5,826 nucleotides of DNA, taken from positions 1-5,826 of the forward strand of contig JAICUV010000220.1 of assembly GCA_025935655.1 (NCBI GenBank). Reading direction: 5' to 3'. The position numbers and the translations under genes are program-made. This document shows, one piece after another, positions 1 through 5,073 of the stretch. Positions within the stretch are counted from its first letter, which is position 1. The number at the start of each line of letters is the position of its first letter. This DNA comes from Chloroflexota bacterium (GTDB taxonomy: Bacteria; Chloroflexota; Limnocylindria; Limnocylindrales; CSP1-4). The notes beneath the pieces were generated by a model. It worked only from the letters and a program-made list of their open reading frames with translations. It was not told the DNA's origin and ran no database searches.

Positions 1-1058
1 ACGATGGCGACATTGCTCGCGATCTCGATGGCGCCGCCCGGGAGCGGCGTCACCTCGACCGACGGGGTGGGCTCGGGGGTCGTCTCCGGGGTGGGCTTCG
101 GGGTCGTCTCGGCCGAGGGAGCCTCGCTGGGCGGCTCGTCGGAGGCGGTGTCACTCGGGGCGGCGGTGGGCGCCGCGGACGGCTCGCCGGACGCCGTCGC
201 ATCGGTGGGCTGCTCGCTCGCGGTGATCGTGGGGCTCTCGTCGGCCGGGCTGCTCGGCGCCGTGGACACCGTGTCCGGGGACTCGGCCGGCGTCTCGCGT
301 GGCGTCTCCGAGGCCGGGGGCGGGGTCGCGGTCGCCGGGCTGCCGGACGGCGCGTCGCTGGCGACCGGCGCCGCCCCCGGGTCGGTCACGTTGAGCACGT
401 ACACGCCATGCGCGCCGTCGCCGCGTTCCACCACGACGACCTGCTCCTCGTCCGGCGAGATGATCGCGTCCCAGGCGGTGGCGTTGGTCTGGAGCTCGGT
501 GGTCAAGCGCTTGGGCGTCGGGTTGAGGCTGCACGTCTCGGCAGCGAGCGGGCAGACCTCGTCCACCGTCTGCCGCCCGAGCTGGAGGGCGCCGTCGTCG
601 CCGCGGCTCACGACCTGGACATCGCCCGCGGTGAGCGCGAACGGCGTGGCCTCGGGCTCCTCGCCCTTTGTCCCGGTGTCCTTGGCCGGCAGGCCGTTCA
701 GCAGCCCCGCCCCCACGGCGACGGCAACCACGAGCGCCCCCACCAGCGGCGCGTACGCGAGGGTCGGGAGCCAGCGGGGGGCCCGCCGGCGACGCGGGCC
801 GCCTGCCTCGATCGCCGCGGCGGTCCGCGCCCACAGGTCGCGCGGGGTCTCGGGGTAGGCGCCGCGCGCGACATCGAACAACGAGCGCTGGGCGCCGTAC
901 GCGGCGGCGATCATCCGGCAGTCGTCGCACGTCGCGAGGTGGCCATCGAGCCAGGCGATCTCGGCCGGCATCAGGAAACCGCCCTGGCGGGCGGCGGCGA
1001 GCTCGCGGGCGCGCTCGTGGTCGCGGCCCGGGAGCGTCCGGGGACCGGGGCCGCTCAT
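1..1058 (-). CDS. Membrane-anchored zinc-finger anti-sigma factor, C-terminus cut by window edge
   Basis: The frame starts at the ATG at 1058, which overlaps the sigma-factor stop (ATGA), and stays open for 352 codons to the window edge. A Shine-Dalgarno-like GAGGGG lies 8 nt upstream, inside the end of the sigma gene. The N-terminal cytoplasmic part carries an anti-sigma zinc-finger motif, H40-x3-C44-x2-C47. A basic stretch (RRRR, 89-92) is followed by one hydrophobic helix at about 97-120, so the rest should lie outside the membrane. Residues 140-225 are globular, with C169 and C176 and one PD40/propeller-like blade (ISPDEEQ near 200, GVYVLNV near 220). A Pro/Thr/Ser/Glu-rich linker spans about 228-340, and structured-looking sequence resumes at the edge. 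By family knowledge such proteins sequester the partner ECF sigma factor at the membrane until a signal is sensed. The inducing signal cannot be read from the sequence. Confidence 0.85.
   Translation of the reverse strand, partial: MSGPGPRTLPGRDHERARELAAARQGGFLMPAEIAWLDGHLATCDDCRMIAAAYGAQRSLFDVARGAYPETPRDLWARTAAAIEAGGPRRRRAPRWLPTLAYAPLVGALVVAVAVGAGLLNGLPAKDTGTKGEEPEATPFALTAGDVQVVSRGDDGALQLGRQTVDEVCPLAAETCSLNPTPKRLTTELQTNATAWDAIISPDEEQVVVVERGDGAHGVYVLNVTDPGAAPVASDAPSGSPATATPPPASETPRETPAESPDTVSTAPSSPADESPTITASEQPTDATASGEPSAAPTAAPSDTASDEPPSEAPSAETTPKPTPETTPEPTPSVEVTPLPGGAIEIASNVAI
67..113 (-). repeat. Imperfect 24-bp tandem repeat encoding a TPxPTPE-type linker
   Basis: Two copies starting at 67 and 91 (plus-strand coordinates) share GTGGGCT and GGGGTCGTCTC blocks at a 24-bp period, that is eight codons. 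They encode the Thr-Pro-rich part of the anti-sigma factor's extracytoplasmic linker (TPKPTPET followed by TPEPTPSV). Such repeats expand and contract easily, so linker length may vary between strains. Confidence 0.55.
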
Positions 1059-1657
1059 GCGCTCGTCCCCTCGTCGAGCGCCCGGGACTCGTCGGCCAGC
1101 GCCTGGCGGAGGCTCTCGCGGGCCCTGGTCAGCAGGGCGCGGGCCGCGACGTGGGACACGCCCATCGCGGCGGCGAGCTCGAGGCCCGTCATGTCGTGGA
1201 GCTCCGCGAGGAGGAGCGCCGTCCGCTGGCGCTCGGGGATCCGCTCCAGCGCCCGCTGGAGCTCGCCCGACAGGCGGGCCTCCATCACGAGGTGCTCCGC
1301 GGACGGCGCAGTGTTGCGTGCCTCGCCCACGAGCGGCACGAACCGGACGATCTTGTTGCGACGGAGGTTGTCGAGCGCGACGCGGTGGGCGATCTGGTAC
1401 AGCCACGCGCGGGCGTTCTCGGGCTTCTCCAGGTGGTCGTAGGCGCGGTAGGCCTTGACGAACGCGTCCTGGGTGAGGTCGGCCGCGAGCTCGGGATCGC
1501 GGAGCATGCGCAGGAGGTACGCGTAGATCTCGTGCTGGTGCTTGCCGAACAGCTCCTCGACGAAGCGGTACGCCTCGTCGCGGTCCCAGCCCGCGCTCAC
1601 GGAGAGCCCGGCGGGGAGATAGCGTGGCTGTTCGAGCTCGAGCGGATCTGCGACCAC
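1055..1657 (-). CDS. ECF-type RNA polymerase sigma factor (sigma-70 family)
   Basis: This is a 200-residue protein from the GTG at 1657, chosen because GGAG lies 5 nt upstream (1663-1666) and the length suits an ECF sigma factor. Region 2 spans about 33-100, with the typical DLTQDAFVKAYRAYD helix (60-74) and the AWLYQIAHRVALDNLRR stretch (84-100). Region 4 spans about 139-188, with PERQRTALLLAELHDMTG followed by the helix-turn-helix around LELAAAMGVSHVAARALLTRAR. There is no sigma region 1 or 3, as expected for the ECF class. It directs RNA polymerase to a small regulon and should be held inactive by the anti-sigma factor encoded immediately downstream with overlapping stop and start. The same frame is open upstream to an ATG at 1807, but that would add 50 unconserved-looking basic residues and overlap the GalT-like gene. 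The exact ECF group was not assigned. Confidence 0.9.
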   Translation of the reverse strand: MVADPLELEQPRYLPAGLSVSAGWDRDEAYRFVEELFGKHQHEIYAYLLRMLRDPELAADLTQDAFVKAYRAYDHLEKPENARAWLYQIAHRVALDNLRRNKIVRFVPLVGEARNTAPSAEHLVMEARLSGELQRALERIPERQRTALLLAELHDMTGLELAAAMGVSHVAARALLTRARESLRQALADESRALDEGTSA

Positions 1658-1662
1658 GAGTG

Positions 1663-1666
1663 CTCC
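1663..1666 (-). promoter_or_regulatory. Ribosome binding site supporting the GTG start of the sigma factor
   Basis: On the minus strand, GGAG (within ACGGAG) sits 5 nt before the GTG at 1657. It is the reason for choosing this start over the upstream ATG at 1807. No comparably good site was examined or found that would force the longer form. Confidence 0.5.
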
Positions 1667-1720
1667 GTTGGCGATCGGTAGTGCCCCCCGATCCAGAGCC
1701 GTGTGCTCCAGGCCGCTGTG

Positions 1721-1740
1721 ACGATGCCCGCGTGCATCGT
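1721..1740. repeat. 7-bp perfect inverted repeat between the GalT-like gene and the sigma factor
   Basis: ACGATGC (1721-1727) and GCATCGT (1734-1740) form a perfect inverted repeat around a 6-base spacer. The hexamer GTGACG also occurs directly repeated at 1718-1723 and 1741-1746. The element lies about 26 bp past the stop of the GalT-like gene and 64 bp before the sigma-factor GTG. There is no T-run on either side, so a canonical intrinsic terminator is unlikely. An operator or a simple RNA hairpin in the sigma-factor leader are the alternatives. I saw no convincing promoter in 1658-1766. Confidence 0.4.
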
Positions 1741-1766
1741 GTGACGGCTTCCTCCCCCCGCGGCCA

Positions 1767-2771
1767 TCACCGCCGCGGGTGCTCCGGCGGTCCGTCGCTC
1801 GCGACACCGTTGCGGAGCTCCTCGACCGCGTCCTCGGGAGACACCGGGTTGACGGGCAGGCCGGTCCCCAGCTCGAGGCCGGCGATCTCCCGCAACCGGG
1901 GGTGGATCTCCCAGTGCCAATGGTAGGTCGCGTCGACCTGTTCCTTCAGCGGGGCGGTATGGAGCACCAGGTTGTAGGGCGGGTTGTCGAGGCTCGCGCC
2001 GAGCCGCCCCAGCACCTGGCGCAGGGCCTCGCCCGTCGCCGCGATGTCCCGGTCCGAGGCGCGGGCGAAGTCCGCGTCGTGCTGGCGCGGGACGACCCAG
2101 ACCTCGAACGGCGAGCGGCTGGCGTACGGCGCGAACGCCACGGCGTGGTCATCCTCGTACAGCAGGTGGTCCGGGCGGCGGACCTCCTCGCGCACGAGGC
2201 GGCAGTACGGGCACTCGCCCTCGCGGATGAGGAAGCGCGCGGCCCCGCCCAGCTCCTCCGCGATCCGGTGCGGGATCTGCGGCAGGTCGTACAGGTCGAA
2301 GCACAGGTGATTGGTGCGTGCGCCCGCCTGCGCGCCCCAGTTCTGGACGACCTGGAGGTGCTGGGTCCGGTCGGCCTCGCGTGCGAGCACGATCTGGTCG
2401 CGGCTCCGCTGGAGCAGGCCCTCGATGACGGCGCTGCCGACCGAGTGGAGCGGCCGGTGCTCGCCGGGCGGTGCGACGACCGTGCTCCACGCGCCGGCGG
2501 CCCGCGCGTCGGCGATCGTCACCTGCGCGACCTGGCCCTCGCGGGCGCGCGCCTCCTCCTCCGTGCCCGCGACGCTGAACGCGAAGTCCTTGAGCGTGCG
2601 GACGCGGATGCCGTCCCCCGGCGGGATGCGGCAGTTGAAGCAGTCCCCGCGGTCGTTGACCTGGGCCGCGGGCAGGGCGAATCGCTCACGCTCGAACGTG
2701 CGGTCCACCATCGTCGCGACCCACCAGCCGGTGATCGCGTCCTTGCGCAGCTCGAACAGGCCCTGGCTCAT
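1767..2771 (-). CDS. GalT-like HIT-superfamily protein with altered catalytic motif
   Basis: This 334-residue protein resembles galactose-1-phosphate uridylyltransferase, which transfers UMP through a covalent His intermediate. Two HIT-type halves are visible. The first half has C44-x2-C47, H105 (in EHRPL) and the NWGAQAGA stretch ending in H155. These correspond to the zinc ligands of the E. coli enzyme (Cys52, Cys55, His115, His164). The second half has C187-x2-C190, H271 (LHTAP) and the HWHWEIHPR motif (H284, H286), matching the iron-site region. The key departure is that the family HPHxQ motif reads HLCFD (155-159), so the nucleophile position is C157 and the Gln position is D159. Uridylyltransferase activity is therefore uncertain. 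The start at ATG 2771 is preferred over an upstream in-frame start at 2834, which would overlap lipB and add a disordered 21-residue tail. No clear Shine-Dalgarno is seen, and lipB ends 22 bp upstream, suggesting translational coupling. Confidence 0.8.
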   Translation of the reverse strand: MSQGLFELRKDAITGWWVATMVDRTFERERFALPAAQVNDRGDCFNCRIPPGDGIRVRTLKDFAFSVAGTEEEARAREGQVAQVTIADARAAGAWSTVVAPPGEHRPLHSVGSAVIEGLLQRSRDQIVLAREADRTQHLQVVQNWGAQAGARTNHLCFDLYDLPQIPHRIAEELGGAARFLIREGECPYCRLVREEVRRPDHLLYEDDHAVAFAPYASRSPFEVWVVPRQHDADFARASDRDIAATGEALRQVLGRLGASLDNPPYNLVLHTAPLKEQVDATYHWHWEIHPRLREIAGLELGTGLPVNPVSPEDAVEELRNGVASDGPPEHPRR

Positions 2772-2793
2772 CGGGCGGTCACGGCGCGACGGC

Positions 2794-3609
2794 TCACGCG
2801 ACGGGGACGGCGGGGAGCCGGTCGAGTGCCGCACGGGCGGCGTCCGGGTCGGCGTCGGGCGGGAGCGTGCCGTCGAGGGCCGGGCCGCCGAGCTCGCGCG
2901 CGAGCGCGAGCGCGAACAGCCGGGCCGCCTCCGCGACGCGGGCCGTCGTCGGGGGCTCGTCCAGCCGCCCGAGCTCCGCGGCGATCGACGTGGAGGCGAG
3001 TCCGGGCATGCCGCACGGGTCGATGAGCCCGAAGTCCCCGAGCTCGACGTCCACGTTGAGCGCGATGCCGTGGTACGCGACGCCGCGCTCGACCCGGATC
3101 CCCAGGGCGCCGATCTTCCGCGGCCGCGGCCCGTCCGGATCCACCCAGCAGCCCGGGTGGCCGTCGCGGCGGCCGGCCGCCACGCCGAGCTGCGCGCAGG
3201 TGGCGATCATCGCGGCCTCCAGCGCCCGGACGTAGGGCCGGAGCAGCAGCTCGCGATCGGCGAGGTGGAGGATGGGGTACGCGACCAGCTGGCCCGGGCC
3301 GTGGTACGTCACCTCGCCGCCGCGCTCGACGCGCAGCAGCTCGATGCCGCGGCCCGCGAGGAGTGGCGCGGGCGCCAGCACGTGCGACTCGTCGGCCTGA
3401 CGGCCGAGCGTGAGCACGGCCGGATGCTCCAGGAGCAGGAGCTGGTCGCCGATCGCCCCGGCCGCGCGCGCGGCCGCCAGGCGCGTCTGCAGGTCCCACG
3501 CCTCCCGATACGGGACGCGGCCCAGCCAGTGCACGGCGAGCGGCGCGGCGGGGTCCGGGACGCGGCCCGAGGCGGGCGCTGCGAGGGCGCTGGTCGCGGG
3601 TCCGTCCAT
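2794..3609 (-). CDS. lipB: Octanoyl-[acyl-carrier-protein]:protein N-octanoyltransferase (lipoate biosynthesis)
   Basis: LipB moves the octanoyl group from acyl carrier protein to a lysine of lipoyl-dependent proteins (such as E2 subunits and GcvH), the first step of endogenous lipoate synthesis in the cytoplasm. The signature RGGEVTYHGPGQLVAYP lies at 96-112. The catalytic Lys is K165 (in RKIGALGIRV), followed by GVAYHGIALNV, and the catalytic acyl-accepting Cys is C199 (in DPCGMPGL), followed by STSIAAEL. All key residues are present. Length is 271 residues, slightly longer than typical because of a short Pro/Ala-rich N-terminus and a C-terminal tail. The start is ATG 3609; an in-frame GTG at 3618 adds only three residues. 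Neither has a Shine-Dalgarno sequence, but an extended -10 element lies just upstream, suggesting a leaderless message. It is first in a leftward unit with the GalT-like gene. No lipA is in the window. Confidence 0.95.
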   Translation of the reverse strand: MDGPATSALAAPASGRVPDPAAPLAVHWLGRVPYREAWDLQTRLAAARAAGAIGDQLLLLEHPAVLTLGRQADESHVLAPAPLLAGRGIELLRVERGGEVTYHGPGQLVAYPILHLADRELLLRPYVRALEAAMIATCAQLGVAAGRRDGHPGCWVDPDGPRPRKIGALGIRVERGVAYHGIALNVDVELGDFGLIDPCGMPGLASTSIAAELGRLDEPPTTARVAEAARLFALALARELGGPALDGTLPPDADPDAARAALDRLPAVPVA

Positions 3610-3616
3610 GGGCCGC

Positions 3617-3648
3617 ACGATAGCAGGAGCGCCTCACCGCGCTGTCAT
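3617..3648 (-). promoter_or_regulatory. Candidate leftward promoter of lipB (extended -10, leaderless)
   Basis: Reading the minus strand, TGCTATCGT (3625 to 3617) is an extended -10 (TGn followed by TATCGT). It ends 7 nt before the lipB ATG, so the predicted start of transcription falls at or next to the start codon. An ATGACA box (3648 to 3643) resembles a -35 element: it is 20 nt from TATCGT, or 17 nt from the alternative -10 reading TGCTAT. Assignment is by eye. Confidence 0.45.
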
Positions 3649-3669
3649 CCCGCCGTTCGCGGCTAGGAT
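3642..3669 (+). promoter_or_regulatory. Candidate rightward promoter of the GH3 glycosidase gene
   Basis: CTGTCA (3642-3647) as -35 and TAGGAT (3664-3669) as -10 are separated by 16 nt. The predicted transcript would begin near 3676 and carry a leader of roughly 45 nt containing the AGGAG ribosome site. The -35 box lies on top of the -35-like box of the opposing lipB promoter. Confidence 0.4.
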
Positions 3670-3706
3670 GGCAGCTGCGCCGCCCGCTCCCCCGCCGTCC
3701 CAGCCC

Positions 3707-3711
3707 AGGAG
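3707..3711 (+). promoter_or_regulatory. Ribosome binding site deciding the GTG start of the GH3 gene
   Basis: AGGAG lies 10 nt before GTG 3722. The other candidate starts are an ATG at 3668, which overlaps the -10 element and has no ribosome site, and an in-frame ATG at 3767, which lies inside the membrane-helix coding region. The GTG is therefore the best choice. Confidence 0.6.
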
Positions 3712-3721
3712 AAGCGACCCC

Positions 3722-4948
3722 GTGACACCATCGCCGCCCCCGCGAGTCCGCTGGGCGAGCCGTGCCATGGCCCTCGGCTTGCTCGTGTTCGCGATCGGCC
3801 TCGCGGTGTTCGTGGCATCGCGCCTCGCGGGCGTCCCGACGGCCAGCCCGGCCCCGGTCGCGTCGGAGGCGGCCCTCCCGTCGACCCAGTCGTCGCCGGC
3901 CGTCGCGCCGTCGCCCACGGCGTCTCCGCCGCCCACGCCCACGCCGACGCCCGCCCCGACGCTCGAGCAGCTCGTCGGCCAGAAGCTCATCGTCCGGATG
4001 GAGGGCACAGCCCCCTCGGAGGCGCTCCTCGGACGCGCGCAGCGGGGCGAGATCGGCGGCGTCATCCTGTTCCGCTTCCAGGTGAAGAGCGAGAAGCAGG
4101 TCCGGGCCGCCACGGAGGCGCTCCAGGCCGCGGCGAAGGCCGGCGGGCAACCGCCGCTGCTGATCCTCATCGACCAGGAGGGCGGCGGGATCCGCGGCCT
4201 TTCGTGGGCGCAGCCCGTGGCGTCGGCCACGCGGATGGGCAGGAGGAACCACGAGGACGAGGTCCGGAGCCTCGGCGCGGCGGCCGGCAAGGCGCTCGCG
4301 GCGGCCGGCGTGAACGTCGACCTCGCCCCGGTCGCGGACGTGCCGGGCGATCGGCCGTCGTTCATGCGCGACACGCTGCGCACGTTCTCGTCCGACCCGG
4401 AGACGACGGGCCGGCTGGCGGCCGCGTTCGCCGAGGGCCTCGCGTCGCAGCACGTCGCCGCGACCGCCAAGCACTTCCCGGGGCTCGGCCGGGTGGCGCG
4501 GAACACGGACCGCTACGCCGAGACGGTGAAGGCGTCGAGGAGCGCGCTGGACCGTGACCTGGCGCCGTTCCGGACCGCGATCGCGGCAGGCATCCCGCTG
4601 GTGATGCTGTCCAACGCGACGTACACCGTGCTGGACCCGGACAACGCGGCCGGCTGGTCGCGCGCGATCGCCACGGACCTCCTCCGTGGCGAGCTCGGGT
4701 TCACGGGCGTGTCGATCACCGACGGGCTTGCCGGGGCCGCGAAGACGAGGGGCGTGTCCGAGTCGTCGCTGGCGGCGCACGCCGCGCGCGCGGGCGTGGA
4801 CCTCGTCCTGCTGACCGGGCTCGAGGATGCGAGTGCACGGGCGTACGACGCGCTCCTGGAGCGCGCCCAGTCCGGCTGGCTCGACAGGGCGGACCTCGAG
4901 GCGTCCTACGAGCGGATCCTCGCGCTCAAGGCGTCGCTCGGGGGCTGA
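3722..4948 (+). CDS. Membrane-anchored glycoside hydrolase family 3 (NagZ-like) protein, atypical acid/base motif
   Basis: This 408-residue protein starts at GTG 3722. A short basic N-terminus precedes one hydrophobic helix (about 15-33) without a lipobox Cys, so it is an anchor or uncleaved signal. A Pro/Ser/Thr-rich linker follows (about 37-80) and then a GH3 TIM-barrel domain (81-408). Family landmarks are IDQEGGGIRGL (150-160), NVDLAPVADV (198-207), AKHFPGLG (249-256), and SITDGL (331-336), where D334 aligns with the GH3 nucleophile Asp. Bacterial NagZ has KHFPGHG followed by an Asp-x-His dyad on a mobile loop. Here the sequence is KHFPGLG and NTDRY (261-265), so the dyad His is replaced by Tyr. 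It probably acts outside the membrane on beta-N-acetylhexosaminides or other beta-glycosides, for example from cell-wall material. Substrate and even activity are inference. It is divergent from lipB. Confidence 0.88.
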   Translation: MTPSPPPRVRWASRAMALGLLVFAIGLAVFVASRLAGVPTASPAPVASEAALPSTQSSPAVAPSPTASPPPTPTPTPAPTLEQLVGQKLIVRMEGTAPSEALLGRAQRGEIGGVILFRFQVKSEKQVRAATEALQAAAKAGGQPPLLILIDQEGGGIRGLSWAQPVASATRMGRRNHEDEVRSLGAAAGKALAAAGVNVDLAPVADVPGDRPSFMRDTLRTFSSDPETTGRLAAAFAEGLASQHVAATAKHFPGLGRVARNTDRYAETVKASRSALDRDLAPFRTAIAAGIPLVMLSNATYTVLDPDNAAGWSRAIATDLLRGELGFTGVSITDGLAGAAKTRGVSESSLAAHAARAGVDLVLLTGLEDASARAYDALLERAQSGWLDRADLEASYERILALKASLGG

Positions 4949-4971
4949 CCCGCACCACCGCCTGCTAGGCT
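4945..4971 (+). promoter_or_regulatory. Candidate promoter of the VOC gene
   Basis: TGCTAGGCT (4963-4971) is an extended -10 (TGn plus TAGGCT). A weak -35-like CTGACC (4945-4950) overlaps the GH3 stop codon with a 15-nt spacer. The ten bases GCTAGGCTGG (4964-4973) match nine of ten bases around the GH3 -10 (GCTAGGATGG, 3662-3671), which strengthens both calls. Confidence 0.45.
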
Positions 4972-5002
4972 GGGCGCAACCCGACGTCCCTAGCCAGGGG
5001 CA

Positions 5003-5060
5003 CCGGGCGAGGACCCGGAGGCGACGGAACCGCTTCCGGGTCCGCTTGTTCCCGGGCGAG
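5003..5060 (+). promoter_or_regulatory. Structured leader with 13-bp hairpin upstream of the VOC gene
   Basis: The left arm 5011-5023 pairs with the right arm 5031-5043 over 13 bp (one G-T pair, the rest Watson-Crick) around the 7-base loop ACGGAAC. The 9-base direct repeat CCGGGCGAG flanks it at 5003-5011 and 5052-5060, the second copy directly before the ribosome site. The right arm is followed by GCTTGTT, which has only four T's, so it could be a weak terminator for the GH3 transcript. It could instead be a 5' regulatory hairpin of the VOC transcript, since a -10 element lies upstream. I did not recognise a known riboswitch class. Confidence 0.5.
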
Positions 5061-5061
5061 T

Positions 5062-5066
5062 GGAGG
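5062..5066 (+). promoter_or_regulatory. Ribosome binding site of the VOC gene
   Basis: A full GGAGG lies 7 nt before ATG 5074. It is among the strongest Shine-Dalgarno matches in the window and fixes the start. Confidence 0.75.
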
Positions 5067-5073
5067 ACCTGGC

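Noticed and set aside
4..858. Long plus-strand open frame rich in Gly, Ser, Val and Ala, opposite the anti-sigma factor
   Set aside because: It is the antisense image of the Pro/Thr-rich linker. The minus-strand frame has a zinc-finger motif, a membrane helix and an overlapping start with the sigma factor.
151..930. Minus-strand Arg/Pro-rich open frame within the anti-sigma region
   Set aside because: It is a frame-shifted shadow of the true gene, with a composition typical of out-of-frame GC-rich DNA and no recognisable domain.
1658..1766. ECF-type autoregulatory promoter (GGAAC ... CGTC) before the sigma factor
   Set aside because: GGAAGC and CGTC pieces exist on the minus strand, but their spacing is about 23 nt rather than the usual 16-17.
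1658..1807. N-terminal extension of the sigma factor to ATG 1807
   Set aside because: It would overlap the GalT-like gene, adds basic low-complexity sequence, and is less well supported than the GTG at 1657 with its GGAG.
2768..4780. 670-codon minus-strand open frame
   Set aside because: It runs antisense to the GH3 gene and out of frame with lipB. It is Arg-rich with no domain and crosses the divergent promoter region. Long spurious frames are expected at this GC content.
4978..5073. A known riboswitch upstream of the VOC gene
   Set aside because: I compared it from memory with cobalamin, SAM, TPP, glycine, guanidine and manganese consensus cores and saw no match, so only a structured leader is reported.
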